Positions 8,143-18,038 of a DNA stretch of 64,000 nt are shown here, piece after piece (positions within the stretch are counted from its first letter, which is position 1; every line of letters starts with the position of its first letter). The notes below the pieces were generated by a model. That model saw nothing but the letters and a program-made list of their open reading frames with translations. It did not search any database and was not told the origin of the DNA. Position numbers and translations under genes: made by a program. The DNA comes from Enterobacillus tribolii (lineage in GTDB: Bacteria > Pseudomonadota > Gammaproteobacteria > Enterobacterales > Enterobacteriaceae). The DNA is taken from contig NZ_QRAP01000008.1 in the NCBI RefSeq assembly GCF_003363015.1, forward strand, positions 184,727 to 248,726. The letters run 5' to 3'.

Positions 8143-9567
8143 ATGACGAAGAAACTGCATATTAAGACCTGGGGTTGTCAGATGAATGAATACGATTCAT
8201 CCAAGATGGCTGATTTACTGGGAACCACTCACGGTTTTGAACTGACGGAAAACGCCGAGGAAGCGGACGTCCTGCTGCTCAACACCTGTTCTATCCGTGA
8301 GAAAGCTCAGGAAAAGGTATTCCATCAGTTAGGGCGCTGGAAAACCCTGAAAGAAAAAAAACCGGGGCTGATCATCGGCGTCGGCGGCTGCGTGGCCTCG
8401 CAGGAAGGCGAGCATATCCGCGAACGCGCCCATTACGTCGATATCATTTTCGGCCCGCAGACCCTGCACCGCCTGCCGGAGATGATTAACCACGTTTCCG
8501 GCACCCGCAGCCCGGTGGTAGACATCAGCTTCCCGGAAATCGAGAAATTCGACCGCCTGCCGGAACCGCGCGCTGAAGGGCCGACGGCCTTCGTCTCCAT
8601 CATGGAAGGCTGCAACAAGTACTGCACCTATTGCGTGGTGCCTTACACCCGCGGGGAAGAAGTCAGCCGCCCGTGCGACGACGTGCTGTTCGAAATCGCC
8701 CAATTGGCGGCGCAGGGCGTGCGCGAGGTCAACCTGCTCGGCCAGAACGTTAACGCCTACCGCGGCCCGTCCTTCGACGGCGGCATCTGCTCTTTCGCTG
8801 AACTGCTGCGCCTGGTGGCGGCCATCGACGGCATCGACCGCATCCGCTTCACCACCAGTCACCCCATTGAATTCACCGACGATATCATCGCCGTGTATGA
8901 AGACACCCCGGAGTTGGTCAGTTTCCTTCACCTGCCGGTGCAGAGTGGTTCCGACCGCATCCTGAACCTGATGAAACGTACCCACACCGTGCTGGAGTAC
9001 AAATCCATCATCCGCAAACTGCGCAAGGCGCGTCCGGACCTGCAGATCAGCTCTGACTTTATCGTCGGCTTCCCCGGCGAAACCCAGCAGGATTTCGAGC
9101 AAACCATGCAGCTCATCGCCGACGTCAATTTCGACATGAGCTTCAGCTTCATTTTCTCCGCACGCCCCGGTACGCCGGCGGCGGACATGGTGGACGACGT
9201 ACCGGAAGAAGACAAAAAGCAGCGTCTTTACATCCTTCAGGAGCGCATCAGTCAGCAGGCGATGAACTACAGCCGCCGCATGCTGGGCACCGTACAGCGC
9301 ATCCTGGTGGAAGGCACCTCGCGCAAGAGCGTGATGGAGCTGTCCGGGCGCACGGAGAACAACCGCGTGGTGAACTTCGAAGGCACGCCGGACATGATCG
9401 GGAAATTCGTCGATGTGGAAATCACCGAGGTTCTCCCCAACTCCCTGCGCGGCACGGTGATCCGTACCGAAGATGAAATGGATCTGCGCGTCCATGAATC
9501 GCCGGCGTCCGTCATCGCCCGCACGCGCAAAGAGGATGAGCTGGGCGTGGGCACCTATCAGCCTTAA
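8143..9567 (+). CDS. miaB: tRNA-2-methylthio-N6-dimethylallyladenosine synthase MiaB
   Basis: This 474-residue radical-SAM methylthiotransferase adds the 2-methylthio group to i6A37 of tRNAs. The N-terminal UPF0004 domain begins [12 protein letters not shown], with cysteine 12 among its cluster ligands. The radical-SAM cluster motif CNKYCTYC places cysteines at 157, 161 and 164. A C-terminal TRAM domain (about 375-440) contacts tRNA. Its length matches E. coli MiaB (474). It is divergent from ubiF and has its own terminator downstream. The substrate logic fits the adjacent tRNA operon, but that adjacency is simply conserved synteny. Confidence 0.97.
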   Translation: MTKKLHIKTWGCQMNEYDSSKMADLLGTTHGFELTENAEEADVLLLNTCSIREKAQEKVFHQLGRWKTLKEKKPGLIIGVGGCVASQEGEHIRERAHYVDIIFGPQTLHRLPEMINHVSGTRSPVVDISFPEIEKFDRLPEPRAEGPTAFVSIMEGCNKYCTYCVVPYTRGEEVSRPCDDVLFEIAQLAAQGVREVNLLGQNVNAYRGPSFDGGICSFAELLRLVAAIDGIDRIRFTTSHPIEFTDDIIAVYEDTPELVSFLHLPVQSGSDRILNLMKRTHTVLEYKSIIRKLRKARPDLQISSDFIVGFPGETQQDFEQTMQLIADVNFDMSFSFIFSARPGTPAADMVDDVPEEDKKQRLYILQERISQQAMNYSRRMLGTVQRILVEGTSRKSVMELSGRTENNRVVNFEGTPDMIGKFVDVEITEVLPNSLRGTVIRTEDEMDLRVHESPASVIARTRKEDELGVGTYQP

Positions 9568-9583
9568 GGGGATGCTCCCGGCC

Positions 9584-9614
9584 AAAGGCGCCCGCGCGGC
9601 GCCTTTTGTTTTTT
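9584..9614 (+). terminator. Terminator after miaB
   Basis: AAAGGCGCC (9584-9592) pairs with GGCGCCTTT (9598-9606) around a CGCGC loop and runs into TTGTTTTTT. This is a strong intrinsic terminator separating miaB from the ybeZYX-lnt operon. Confidence 0.9.
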
Positions 9615-9790
9615 GGCCGCCGTTGAAATTCCCCGCTGCCGCCCTCAGTTAATCTTTCTGAACGTCCCCGTCAGGCATGCGTGAATGAGGAATAATGCCG
9701 CAATGCCATGTATGATTAGGGTGACAGGCCCGTAAGGCCAATCAACCGGGAGCCGTCAGCTCCGCCAACCGTCTGATACAGAGGAAGAGT

Positions 9791-10849
9791 TTGAACGTCA
9801 CTACTGAAGAACTGGTACTGGAACCCGCTGATAATCAACGTCTGATGAGCCTTTGCGGGCCTTTCGATGACAATATCAAGCAACTGGAACGTCGCCTGGG
9901 CATTGAAATCAACCGGCGCGACAACCGTTTCAAACTGGTGGGCAAGTCCGTCTGCGTCAGCGCGGCTGCGGATATCCTGCGTCACCTGTATGTAGACACT
10001 GCGCCGCTGCGCGGGCAGATCCCGGACATCGGGCCGGAACAAATTCATCTGGCGATCAAAGAAAGCCGCGTGCTGGAACAGGTGGCCGAAAGCGTCCCGG
10101 AATACGGCAAAGCGGTGAACATCAAAACCAAGCGCGGCATGATCAAGCCCCGCACGCCGAATCAGGCGCAGTACATCGCCAACATTCTCGACCATGACAT
10201 CACCTTCGGCATCGGCCCTGCCGGTACCGGTAAAACCTACCTGGCCGTAGCCGCGGCGGTTGACGCCCTGGAGCGCCAGGAGATCCGCCGCATCTTGCTG
10301 ACGCGCCCGGCGGTGGAAGCGGGCGAGAAGCTCGGCTTCCTGCCCGGCGACCTGAGCCAGAAGGTTGACCCTTACCTGCGCCCGCTGTACGACGCCCTGT
10401 TCGAAATGCTGGGCTTTGAGCGGGTGGAGAAGCTGATGGAGCGCAACGTGATCGAAGTGGCCCCGCTGGCCTACATGCGCGGCCGCACGCTCAACGACGC
10501 TTTCATCATCCTCGACGAAAGCCAGAACACCACCATCGAGCAGATGAAGATGTTCCTGACCCGTATCGGCTTCAACTCCAAGGCGGTCATCACCGGCGAC
10601 GTTACGCAGATCGACCTGCCGCGCAACCAGAAATCCGGCCTGCGCCACGCGGTGGAAGTGCTCTCCTCGGTGGAAGAGATCAGCTTCAACTTCTTCCACA
10701 GCGAAGACGTGGTGCGCCATCCGGTGGTTGCCCGCGTGGTCATCGCGTACGAAGCCTGGGAAGCGGCGGAGCAGAAACGCAAAGACGAGCTGGCCGAACA
10801 GCGTAAACGCGAGGCGCAGCTTGCCGCCGCGGCACAGGAACCCCAATGA
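9791..10849 (+). CDS. ybeZ: PhoH-family ATPase YbeZ
   Basis: This 352-residue PhoH-like P-loop ATPase starts at a TTG preceded by GAGGAAGAG. Homologs are known to begin at the same residue. The N-terminal segment has a KH-like RNA-binding character. Walker A GPAGTGKT is at 142-149 and Walker B FIILDE near 238. A charged lysine/arginine/glutamate tail closes the protein. The family works with the endonuclease YbeY in 16S rRNA processing and ribosome quality control; the enzymatic role is still not firmly settled. The stop overlaps ybeY by 4 nt. Confidence 0.95.
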   Translation: MNVTTEELVLEPADNQRLMSLCGPFDDNIKQLERRLGIEINRRDNRFKLVGKSVCVSAAADILRHLYVDTAPLRGQIPDIGPEQIHLAIKESRVLEQVAESVPEYGKAVNIKTKRGMIKPRTPNQAQYIANILDHDITFGIGPAGTGKTYLAVAAAVDALERQEIRRILLTRPAVEAGEKLGFLPGDLSQKVDPYLRPLYDALFEMLGFERVEKLMERNVIEVAPLAYMRGRTLNDAFIILDESQNTTIEQMKMFLTRIGFNSKAVITGDVTQIDLPRNQKSGLRHAVEVLSSVEEISFNFFHSEDVVRHPVVARVVIAYEAWEAAEQKRKDELAEQRKREAQLAAAAQEPQ

Positions 10850-11313
10850 GCAACGTCATTCTTGATTTGCAGATCGCCTGCGAGAACACCGGCGGCCTGC
10901 CGCAGGAAGCCGACTTCCTGCGCTGGCTGAACGCCGTGCTGCCCAAATTCCAGGAAGAGGCGGAAGTCACCGTTCGTCTGGTGGATGAAGCGGAAAGCCA
11001 CGATCTCAACCTGACCTACCGCGGGAAAGACAAGCCGACCAACGTGCTCTCTTTCCCGTTCGAAGCGCCGCCGGGCATCGAGCTGCCGCTGCTGGGCGAC
11101 ATGATTATCTGCCGCCAGGTGGTGGAGCGCGAAGCACAGGAACAGAATATTACCCTGCTCTCACATTGGGCGCATATGGTTGTCCACGGAAGTCTTCATC
11201 TGCTAGGGTATGACCATATCATTGATGAAGAAGCCGAAGAGATGGAGTCTCTGGAAGCAGAAATCATGCAGGAATTGGGCTTTCCCGATCCCTATGCAGC
11301 CGAAAAAGAGTGA
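10846..11313 (+). CDS. ybeY: Endoribonuclease YbeY (16S rRNA maturation)
   Basis: This 155-residue zinc-dependent RNase acts in 16S rRNA 3'-end maturation and 70S quality control. The diagnostic metal motif H-x3-H-x5-H is present: His114, His118 and His124 in the [11 protein letters not shown] stretch. The ATG overlaps the ybeZ stop (ATGA), so the two are translationally coupled. The length matches the E. coli enzyme (155). Confidence 0.96.
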   Translation: MSNVILDLQIACENTGGLPQEADFLRWLNAVLPKFQEEAEVTVRLVDEAESHDLNLTYRGKDKPTNVLSFPFEAPPGIELPLLGDMIICRQVVEREAQEQNITLLSHWAHMVVHGSLHLLGYDHIIDEEAEEMESLEAEIMQELGFPDPYAAEKE

Positions 11314-11417
11314 TATAACAAGGACTGGCGGCCACCCGGCCGCCGTAATTAGAAACCGGATCCGGCATTCCCCGGCGGTTTCTTAACCATGACTATGAGT
11401 GATAACACACAAACGCC

Positions 11418-12302
11418 ATGAGCGACGACCATTCACAGAACAATGACGGCCCCAGTCACAAGAAGGGGTTCTTTTCTCTTATTCTCAACCAACTGTTTCA
11501 CGGGGAACCCAAAAACCGTGGCGATCTGGTTGAGCTGATCCGTGATTCCGAGCAAAACGATCTGATCGACCAGGATACCCGCGACATGCTTGAGGGGGTA
11601 ATGGACATCGCCGAGCAGCGCGTACGCGACATCATGATCCCGCGCAGCCAGATGATCACGCTCAAGCGCAACCAGACGCTGGAGGAGTGCCTGGACGTCA
11701 TTATCGACTCCGCCCACTCACGTTTCCCGGTGATCAGCGAAGATAAAGATCACATTGAAGGTATTCTGATGGCGAAAGATTTGCTGCCGTTTATGCGCAG
11801 TGAGTCCGAGCCGTTCAGCATTGATAAAGTTCTGCGTCCCGCCGTGGTGGTTCCTGAAAGCAAGCGCGTTGACCGCATGCTTAAGGAATTCCGCTCCCAG
11901 CGTTACCACATGGCTATCGTCATCGACGAGTTCGGCGGCGTCTCCGGCCTGGTGACCATTGAAGACATACTTGAGCTGATCGTCGGGGAAATCGACGACG
12001 AGTACGATGACGTGGAAGACCGCGACGTGCGTCAGCTGAGCCGCCATATGTACACCGTGCGCGCCTTAACGCCGATCGAAGACTTCAATGAGGTTTTCGG
12101 CACCCACTTCAGCGATGAAGAGGTGGACACCGTCGGCGGCCTGGTAATGCAGGCATTCGGCCACCTGCCGGCGCGCAGCGAAACCATCGAGCTGGACGGC
12201 TATCAGTTTAAGGTCGCGATGGCCGACAGCCGGCGGATTATCCAGGTACACGTTAAAATCCCGGATGAGTCACCCCAACCTCAATTAGACCAGGAAAGCT
12301 GA
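11418..12302 (+). CDS. ybeX: CorC/YbeX CBS-domain protein
   Basis: This 294-residue cytosolic protein has two CBS domains (about 70-190) and a C-terminal CorC_HlyC domain (about 205-285, with the VGG motif near VDTVGGLV). The family has been tied to magnesium/cobalt efflux (CorC) and, in E. coli, to ribosome metabolism alongside YbeY. It lies 104 nt after ybeY and 7 nt before lnt, in the standard operon order. Length agrees with E. coli YbeX (292). Confidence 0.94.
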   Translation: MSDDHSQNNDGPSHKKGFFSLILNQLFHGEPKNRGDLVELIRDSEQNDLIDQDTRDMLEGVMDIAEQRVRDIMIPRSQMITLKRNQTLEECLDVIIDSAHSRFPVISEDKDHIEGILMAKDLLPFMRSESEPFSIDKVLRPAVVVPESKRVDRMLKEFRSQRYHMAIVIDEFGGVSGLVTIEDILELIVGEIDDEYDDVEDRDVRQLSRHMYTVRALTPIEDFNEVFGTHFSDEEVDTVGGLVMQAFGHLPARSETIELDGYQFKVAMADSRRIIQVHVKIPDESPQPQLDQES

Positions 12303-12309
12303 ACTTAAC

Positions 12310-13845
12310 ATGGTCAATGCTTCACTACTGAAACGCCAGCGGGTGAGAACCCTGCTGGCGTTACTGTCAGGCGCCTGCGGCACCCTGGCGTTTTCCCCGT
12401 ATGATTTCTGGCCGGCCGCGCTGGTTTCCCTGGCCGGGTTGCTGGCTCTGACGCTGGAGAGAACCACCCGTCAATCGCTGTGGCTCGGGTTCTGCTGGGG
12501 CATGGGGCTGTTCGGCGCCGGCGTCAACTGGGTTTACGTCAGCATCGATCAGTTCGGCGGCATGCCCAAACCGGTCAGCATGTTTTTGGTGGTGTTGCTC
12601 GCCGCTTATCTGGCGCTTTATCCGATGCTGTTCGCCGGGTTACTCAACCGCTTTTGGCCGAAAACCGGCGTATGGCGGCTGGTTATCGCCGCGCCGGCGC
12701 TGTGGCAGGCGACCGAGTTCCTGCGCGGTTGGGTACTGACCGGCTTTCCCTGGCTGCAGTTCGGCTACAGCCAGATCAACGGCCCGCTGAAAGGCATCGC
12801 GCCGATCGCCGGCGTGGAAACCATCACCTATCTGCTGATGATCATCTGCGGACTGCTGGTGCTGGCCGCCTGCCAACGGCGCATTGCGCCCGCCGTCGTT
12901 GCCGTATTACTGCTGGCCGCGCCCTGGCCGCTGCGCTATGTGCAGTGGTATCAGAACCAGCCGGATAAAGCAGTTAACGTCGCGCTGGTGCAGGGCAACA
13001 TCCCGCAGTTCATGAAGTGGGACCCGAACCAGCTCATCTCTACGCTGCAAACCTACGCGGATATGTCGCGCCCCTATATGGGCAAAGCGCCGGTGATCAT
13101 CTGGCCGGAATCAGCGATTCCCGACACCGAGCGTAATGAACAAAACTTCCTCACCCTGCTGGACGAGCTGCTGCGCACCAAGGGCAGCAGCCTGATCACC
13201 GGCATCGTCGATGAGCGTTCCGGGGAATACGGCTCCCGCTATTACAACTCGATTATCGTCCTGGGCGAACAGCAGCCTTACGCCTATCCGGGTAAGGATC
13301 GTTACGATAAACACCATTTGGTGCCGTTCGGCGAATTTGTGCCGCTGGAAGAGCTGTTGCGCCCGTTGGCGCCGTTCTTCAACTTGCCAATGTCGGCTTT
13401 CAGCCGCGGGAATTACACCCAGCCGCAGCTGAGCGTACGCGGCTATAACCTGACGGCGGCGATCTGCTACGAGATCGTGCTGGGCGAGCAGGTGCGCGCT
13501 AACTTCAGGCCGGACACCAACTTTTTGCTGACGATCTCCAATGATGCCTGGTTCGGGAATTCCATCGGCCCCTGGCAGCATTTCCAGATGGCGCGCATGC
13601 GTGCGCTGGAGCTGGGCCGCCCGCTGCTGCGCGGAACCAATAACGGCGTCACGGCGGCGGTAGATGCCACCGGCAACGTGATCGCCGAGATCCCGCAGTT
13701 TACCCGTCAGGTGCTGGAGGTGAAGGTTGCGCCGACCACCGGGGAAACACCGTATGCCAGCGCCGGCAGATGGCCGGTCTGGATGCTGACGCTGGTGATG
13801 GGCGCCGCTGCGCTGATCGCCGGGCGCAAAAAGCAAGCGCGTTAA
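12310..13845 (+). CDS. lnt: Apolipoprotein N-acyltransferase Lnt
   Basis: This 511-residue integral inner-membrane enzyme adds the third acyl chain to the N-terminal cysteine of lipoproteins. About eight hydrophobic helices occupy residues 15-215 and the C-terminal end (about 485-505). Between them is the periplasmic nitrilase-type domain with catalytic triad Glu267 (WPESAIPD), Lys334 ([10 protein letters not shown]) and Cys386 (AICYEI), matching E. coli E267-K335-C387. It matures the lipoproteins LptE and RlpA encoded further along. It is the last gene of the ybeZYX-lnt operon. Confidence 0.97.
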   Translation: MVNASLLKRQRVRTLLALLSGACGTLAFSPYDFWPAALVSLAGLLALTLERTTRQSLWLGFCWGMGLFGAGVNWVYVSIDQFGGMPKPVSMFLVVLLAAYLALYPMLFAGLLNRFWPKTGVWRLVIAAPALWQATEFLRGWVLTGFPWLQFGYSQINGPLKGIAPIAGVETITYLLMIICGLLVLAACQRRIAPAVVAVLLLAAPWPLRYVQWYQNQPDKAVNVALVQGNIPQFMKWDPNQLISTLQTYADMSRPYMGKAPVIIWPESAIPDTERNEQNFLTLLDELLRTKGSSLITGIVDERSGEYGSRYYNSIIVLGEQQPYAYPGKDRYDKHHLVPFGEFVPLEELLRPLAPFFNLPMSAFSRGNYTQPQLSVRGYNLTAAICYEIVLGEQVRANFRPDTNFLLTISNDAWFGNSIGPWQHFQMARMRALELGRPLLRGTNNGVTAAVDATGNVIAEIPQFTRQVLEVKVAPTTGETPYASAGRWPVWMLTLVMGAAALIAGRKKQAR

Positions 13846-13923
13846 GCATTGCAAGGTTCCGTATGCCCGCCTGTGGCTGCGGAACCCTCCTCCCTGCGGA
13901 TATCCCCCTCCCGACAGAAACCT

Positions 13924-13939
13924 TGGCACTCCCCTTGCA
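13924..13939 (+). promoter_or_regulatory. Candidate sigma-54 (-24/-12) promoter for gltIJKL
   Basis: TGGCAC at 13924-13929 and TTGCA at 13935-13939 put GG and GC exactly 12 bp apart, matching the RpoN consensus TGGCAC-N5-TTGC. It points toward gltI, whose start is about 370 nt downstream, so the leader would be long. Nitrogen-regulated control of this uptake system is known in enterobacteria; use of this exact site is inference. Confidence 0.55.
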
Positions 13940-13984
13940 TCATTTCCCTCAGCCGGGAAGCAAACTCATGTATTCGCTCCGCAC

Positions 13985-13999
13985 GCACAATAAGAGTGC
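13985..13999. promoter_or_regulatory. NtrC-like palindrome 1
   Basis: GCAC-AATAAGA-GTGC is a perfect GCAC-N7-GTGC palindrome, the geometry of NtrC binding sites. It lies about 35 bp downstream of the predicted sigma-54 start, which is unusual for an activator site. Confidence 0.4.
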
Positions 14000-14035
14000 A
14001 TATTCTGCCTCATATTTGTGCATGCGCACTTTTTT

Positions 14036-14050
14036 GCAGCGAAATGGTGC
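14036..14050. promoter_or_regulatory. NtrC-like palindrome 2
   Basis: GCAGCGAAATGGTGC agrees with the NtrC consensus GCACCAAAATGGTGC at 13 of 15 positions. It sits 51 bp after palindrome 1, about five helical turns, so paired binding is geometrically possible. Confidence 0.4.
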
Positions 14051-14307
14051 GCTTCATGTCTCAAAAAACAAACATTAATACATCATTTAATTTACATTAA
14101 ACTACTTTTCTAACAACAATAAGAAACATCGGCCCGACAAATCCCGGTCCGGACACGCTGTATAACAATATGAGTTTTATGGGTAAATGTACGGCGAAGT
14201 GGCCCTCGTTCCGGCCGCTGCGCAGACAATTGACAGAGAGCAATGTCAGGCTGGTGCGGTAAACGCACCGGTTTCAGGCATCACAACCACCGTAAAGGAG
14301 CAGGCAA

Positions 14308-15207
14308 ATGCATATGCGTAAACTGGTGTTATCGCTGTTACTCGCCGGGATGGCCGGCAGCGTGGCACATGCCGCTGATGAACTCACCGGCACGCTGAAG
14401 AAGATCAAAGACGGCGGCGTGATCGTCGTTGGTCACCGTGAGTCCTCCGTTCCGTTCTCATACTACGACAACACCCAGAAAGTCGTGGGATACTCACAGG
14501 ATTACTCCAATCAGATCGTCGAAGCGGTGAAGAAAGAACTGAACCTGCCTAACCTTCAGGTAAAACTGTTGCCGATCACTTCACAAAACCGTATTCCGCT
14601 GCTGCAAAACGGCACCTACGACTTTGAGTGCGGTTCTACCACCAACAACCTTGAGCGTCAGAAACAAGCCGCCTTCTCCGACACCATTTTCATCATCGGC
14701 ACCCGCCTGCTGGTGAAAAAAGGCTCCGACGTTAAAGACTTTAAAGATCTGGCCGGCAAGACAGTGGTCGTCACCTCCGGGACCACGTCGGAAATCCTGC
14801 TGAACCAGATGAACGACAAAGACAAAATGAACATGCGCATCATCAGCGCGAAAGATCACGGCGACTCGTTCCGCACGCTGGAAAGCGGCCGCGCCGTCGC
14901 CTTTATGATGGATGATGCCCTGCTGGCCGGCGAACGCGCCAAGGCGAAGAAGCCGGATCAATGGGAAATCGTCGGCACGCCGCAGTCGAAAGAAGCATAC
15001 GGCTGCATGCTGCGTAAAGACGACGCCGCCTTCAAGAAACTGGTCGACGGCGCCATTGCCGGCGTTCAGACCTCCGGCGAAGCGGAAAAGTGGTTCGATC
15101 GCTGGTTTAAGAACCCGATCCCGCCCAAAAACCTGAACCTGAACTTCTCGCTGTCGGAAGACATGCAGCAGTTGTTTAAAGCGCCAAACGATAAGGCATT
15201 GAACTAG
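14308..15207 (+). CDS. gltI: Glutamate/aspartate ABC transporter periplasmic binding protein GltI
   Basis: This 299-residue solute-binding protein (SBP family 3) delivers L-glutamate and L-aspartate to the GltJKL permease. A signal peptide covers about residues 1-22 and ends AHA before ADELTG. The conserved ligand-site text (GHRESSVPFSYYD, GSTTNN, HGDSFRTLESGRAVAFMMDD) agrees closely with E. coli GltI. AGGAG lies 7 nt before the ATG. It is the first gene of gltIJKL; the 215-nt gap to gltJ holds a hairpin/terminator, which would keep the binding protein more abundant than the permease. Confidence 0.96.
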   Translation: MHMRKLVLSLLLAGMAGSVAHAADELTGTLKKIKDGGVIVVGHRESSVPFSYYDNTQKVVGYSQDYSNQIVEAVKKELNLPNLQVKLLPITSQNRIPLLQNGTYDFECGSTTNNLERQKQAAFSDTIFIIGTRLLVKKGSDVKDFKDLAGKTVVVTSGTTSEILLNQMNDKDKMNMRIISAKDHGDSFRTLESGRAVAFMMDDALLAGERAKAKKPDQWEIVGTPQSKEAYGCMLRKDDAAFKKLVDGAIAGVQTSGEAEKWFDRWFKNPIPPKNLNLNFSLSEDMQQLFKAPNDKALN

Positions 15208-15318
15208 TCCCGTTTTCTATCACAACAATGACGGGGGGCACACCCCCTGCCGATTGCTGACAAGCGGCCCGGACAGGCAGGAAGCGCGGGGAGATCGTTC
15301 CCTCCCCCGTTTCTTTTT
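15208..15318 (+). ncRNA. sroC: Candidate SroC-like small RNA from the gltI-gltJ spacer
   Basis: In E. coli and Salmonella the gltI-gltJ spacer yields SroC, a stable decay fragment that sponges the small RNA GcvB. The equivalent spacer here contains a GGGGG-CACA-CCCCC hairpin (15234-15247). It ends in a good intrinsic terminator: GGGGAG/CTCCCC with stem arms 15288-15307, then TTTCTTTTT at 15310-15318. Position and end structure match SroC. The 5' end would come from RNase E cleavage and cannot be fixed from sequence. Confidence 0.5.
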
Positions 15319-15422
15319 CCGGAGCGGCTGTCGTCAACGAGACTGTCATCAATCACTCGGATTATTGGACGCCCGCACGCCGGTTATTTTCCGGCATATC
15401 GGCGCGCCTGACGGAGTTTTCT

Positions 15423-16163
15423 ATGTCTATCGATTGGAACTGGGGCATTTTCCTGCAGCAGGCCCCGTTTGGTAATACCACCTATCTCGGATGGCTGATC
15501 GCGGGCTTCGAGGTTACGGTCGCCCTGTCGATCTGCGCCTGGATCATCGCCTTCTTCATCGGCTCCCTGTTCGGCATACTGCGTACCGTTCCCAACCGTT
15601 TCATTGCCAGTATCGGCATGTGTTACGTCGAACTGTTCCGCAACGTGCCGCTGATCGTACAGTTCTTCACCTGGTATCTGGTGGTGCCGGAATTACTGCC
15701 CGTCAGCATCGGCGACTGGTTCAAACAGGAACTGGACCCGAACGTGCAGTTTTTTGTCTCCTCCATGATATGCCTCGGCCTGTTCACTGCCGCGCGCGTC
15801 TGTGAGCAGGTGCGCGCCGCGATTCAGTCGCTGCCGCGCGGCCAGCAGAACGCCGGGCTGGCGCTCGGTCTGACGCTGCCCCAGACCTACCGTTATGTGC
15901 TGCTGCCCAACGCTTACCGCGTCATCGTGCCGCCCATGACTTCCGAAATGCTGAACATGGTGAAAAACTCGGCCATCGCCTCAACCATCGGTCTGGTGGA
16001 TATGGCGTCTCAGGCCGGCAAGCTGCTGGACTACTCCGCGCATGCCTATGAGTCGTTCACCGCCATTACCCTGGCGTATATCGGCATCAACGCCGTCATC
16101 ATGCTGGTAATGCATTTCGTTGAGCGTAAGGTTCAGTTGCCGGGCAACCTGGGGAGCAAATAA
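15423..16163 (+). CDS. gltJ: Glutamate/aspartate ABC transporter permease GltJ
   Basis: This 246-residue HisM-type inner-membrane permease subunit has the same length as E. coli GltJ and a closely similar N-terminus (MSIDWNWGIFLQQAPFG). Several hydrophobic helices span residues 25-235. The ATPase-contacting EAA-like segment lies around residues 133-155 (QSLPRGQQNAGLALGLT). GGAG precedes the ATG. gltK begins directly at the next base after its stop codon. Confidence 0.96.
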   Translation: MSIDWNWGIFLQQAPFGNTTYLGWLIAGFEVTVALSICAWIIAFFIGSLFGILRTVPNRFIASIGMCYVELFRNVPLIVQFFTWYLVVPELLPVSIGDWFKQELDPNVQFFVSSMICLGLFTAARVCEQVRAAIQSLPRGQQNAGLALGLTLPQTYRYVLLPNAYRVIVPPMTSEMLNMVKNSAIASTIGLVDMASQAGKLLDYSAHAYESFTAITLAYIGINAVIMLVMHFVERKVQLPGNLGSK

Positions 16164-16838
16164 ATGTACGAATTTGACTGGAGCACCGTCATCCCCAGCC
16201 TGCCCTTTTTGCTTAACGGCATGGCGATTACGGTAAAAATTACCATTACCGCCGTGGTGTTCGGCATTATCTGGGGCACGCTGCTGGCTGTAATGCGCAT
16301 GTCCACCTTCAAACCGCTGAGCTGGTTCGCCACCCTGTACGTCAACCTGTTCCGCTCCGTTCCGCTGGTCATGGTGCTGCTGTGGTTCTACCTGGTCGTG
16401 CCGAGCCTGCTGCAAAAACTGCTGAACATCTCGCCGGCGACCGATATCCGGCTGATATCGGCGATGGTCGCGTTCTCGTTGTTCGAAGCCGCGTACTATT
16501 CGGAAATCATCCGCGCCGGGATAAAAAGCGTGTCCAAAGGGCAAAGCTATGCTTCGCTGGCGTTAGGCATGACGCACTGGCAATCGATGCGTTTGATCAT
16601 TCTGCCCCAGGCCTTCCGCGCCATGGTGCCGCTGCTGCTGACGCAGGGCATCGTGCTGTTTCAGGACACCTCGCTGGTCTACGTCATCGGCCTGGCGGAC
16701 TTCTTCCGCACCGCGGACACCATCGGCGTTAACAGCGGTACGGAAGTTGAAATGGTATTGTTTGCCGGCCTGATCTATTTTGTTATCAGCCTGCTGGCCT
16801 CCGGGCTGGTCAACTATTTGAAGAAAAGGACTGTTTGA
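16164..16838 (+). CDS. gltK: Glutamate/aspartate ABC transporter permease GltK
   Basis: This 224-residue second permease subunit pairs with GltJ. It has hydrophobic helices throughout and an EAA-type loop around [16 protein letters not shown] (about 120-135). Its start ATG follows the gltJ stop with no gap, and its own stop overlaps the gltL start, so gltJKL are tightly coupled. Confidence 0.96.
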   Translation: MYEFDWSTVIPSLPFLLNGMAITVKITITAVVFGIIWGTLLAVMRMSTFKPLSWFATLYVNLFRSVPLVMVLLWFYLVVPSLLQKLLNISPATDIRLISAMVAFSLFEAAYYSEIIRAGIKSVSKGQSYASLALGMTHWQSMRLIILPQAFRAMVPLLLTQGIVLFQDTSLVYVIGLADFFRTADTIGVNSGTEVEMVLFAGLIYFVISLLASGLVNYLKKRTV

Positions 16839-17563
16839 TGATTTCCCTGAAGCATGTTTCTAAGTGGTACGGTCACTTTCAGGTGCTGGCAGACTGCTCC
16901 ACAGAGGTGAAAAAAGGTGAGGTGGTGGTAGTTTGCGGCCCTTCTGGCTCCGGCAAATCCACGCTGATCAAAACGGTAAACGGACTGGAACCGATCCAGC
17001 AGGGCGAGATCGTCGTTGACGGCATTGCGGTTAACGACAAGCGCACCAATCTGGCGAAGCTGCGTTCCAAGGTCGGCATGGTATTCCAGCACTTTGAGCT
17101 GTTTCCCCATCTCTCCATCGTTGAAAACCTGACGCTGGCGCAGGTGAAGGTGCTGGGGCGCGATAAAACCGCCGCCAAAGCCAAAGGGCTGAAGCTGCTG
17201 GAGCGCGTCGGCCTTTCCGCCCACGCGGATAAATTCCCCGGCCAGCTTTCCGGCGGCCAGCAGCAGCGCGTCGCCATTGCACGCGCCCTGTGCATGGACC
17301 CGGTCGCCATGCTGTTCGACGAACCGACCTCGGCGCTGGACCCGGAGATGATCAACGAAGTGCTGGACGTTATGGTTGAGCTGGCTAAAGAAGGCATGAC
17401 CATGATGGTCGTCACCCACGAGATGGGCTTCGCACGCAAAGTCGCCAACCGGGTGATCTTTATGGACGAAGGGAAGATTGTCGAAGACCGCAATAAGGAC
17501 GATTTCTTCGATAACCCGCAGTCTGACCGCGCCCGGGATTTCCTGGCGAAGATTATTCACTGA
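16838..17563 (+). CDS. gltL: Glutamate/aspartate ABC transporter ATPase GltL
   Basis: The 241-residue ATPase energises the GltIJK importer. The ATG at 16838 is chosen over a TTG one codon earlier because it gives the E. coli length. It has Walker [10 protein letters not shown] (about 32-40), the Q-loop VFQHFELF, signature LSGGQQQR, Walker [12 protein letters not shown] and H-loop VVTHE. The ATG shares its A with the gltK stop (TGATG). Confidence 0.97.
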   Translation: MISLKHVSKWYGHFQVLADCSTEVKKGEVVVVCGPSGSGKSTLIKTVNGLEPIQQGEIVVDGIAVNDKRTNLAKLRSKVGMVFQHFELFPHLSIVENLTLAQVKVLGRDKTAAKAKGLKLLERVGLSAHADKFPGQLSGGQQQRVAIARALCMDPVAMLFDEPTSALDPEMINEVLDVMVELAKEGMTMMVVTHEMGFARKVANRVIFMDEGKIVEDRNKDDFFDNPQSDRARDFLAKIIH

Positions 17564-17573
17564 CACTCATCAG

Positions 17574-17604
17574 GCCGCCGCCTTCTCCGGAAGGGGCGGC
17601 TTTT
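17574..17604 (+). terminator. Terminator of gltIJKL
   Basis: GCCGCC (17574-17579) pairs with GGCGGC (17595-17600), with extra pairing inside (CCTTCTCCGGAAGG), followed by TTTT. It lies 11 nt after the gltL stop. Confidence 0.85.
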
Positions 17605-17631
17605 AACTGTGTCGTCCTTCAGTCACTCATA

Positions 17632-18021
17632 TCAAAAGTCATCCATCCCAAAAACGCGCCCCAACTCCTCCGCGACCAGCGCCTCCTCTCTTGAACACGC
17701 ATAGTTATTCTTCCCTTTCGGGCTGATGCTTTTGGCAAGATCCATATATGCCCTGAACTCAACCTGGCTATGCCCGCCTTCGTTCATTTCCAGGGGATGA
17801 ATGATGATTTGATAGCAACCAAAAAACTTTCTGATGATAAACGGCCGGCGATCGACCTCTTTCACCAGCCGGGCAAGCAGTTTCATTGCCGGGATCATCT
17901 GCCCCAGAACCAGGCGCGATGTGGTAAACGGCTCATCGGGCACGCCTTCCGCTTCCTTTCCCGTAGAGTAATTAAGTACTCGCATACGGTTGCGATAAAT
18001 CCGGACATAAATATCAGGCAC
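17632..18021 (-). CDS. YjaA-like small protein of unknown function
   Basis: A 129-residue soluble protein with a GTG start. Its layout recalls E. coli YjaA: an N-terminal IYVRIYRNRMRVLNYSTGKE strand pattern, an FTTSRLVLGQ segment and a central EMNEGG-x-SQVE motif (about residues 78-87). YjaA is about the same size and is reported only as stress-associated. It is the last gene of a compact minus-strand operon with two membrane proteins. The resemblance is from memory and moderate, so the function should be treated as unknown. Confidence 0.5.
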   Translation of the reverse strand: MPDIYVRIYRNRMRVLNYSTGKEAEGVPDEPFTTSRLVLGQMIPAMKLLARLVKEVDRRPFIIRKFFGCYQIIIHPLEMNEGGHSQVEFRAYMDLAKSISPKGKNNYACSREEALVAEELGRVFGMDDF

Positions 18022-18038
18022 AACTCACCATTCCGCTA

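Larger units (their letters stand above)
13846..14307 (+). promoter_or_regulatory. Intergenic region lnt-gltI: hairpin, candidate sigma-54 and NtrC sites, A/C-rich leader
   Basis: No gene is supported in this 462-nt stretch. A hairpin GGTTCCG/CGGAACC (13855-13886, 18-nt loop) follows lnt but has no T run. The -24/-12 element and two NtrC-like palindromes are listed separately. An A/C-rich tract near 14111-14130 lies in the likely gltI leader; such tracts are the kind of target bound by the small RNA GcvB in gltI mRNA of E. coli and Salmonella. Close to the gene, GGTGCG/CGCACC (14253-14269) forms another small inverted repeat. Confidence 0.5.
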
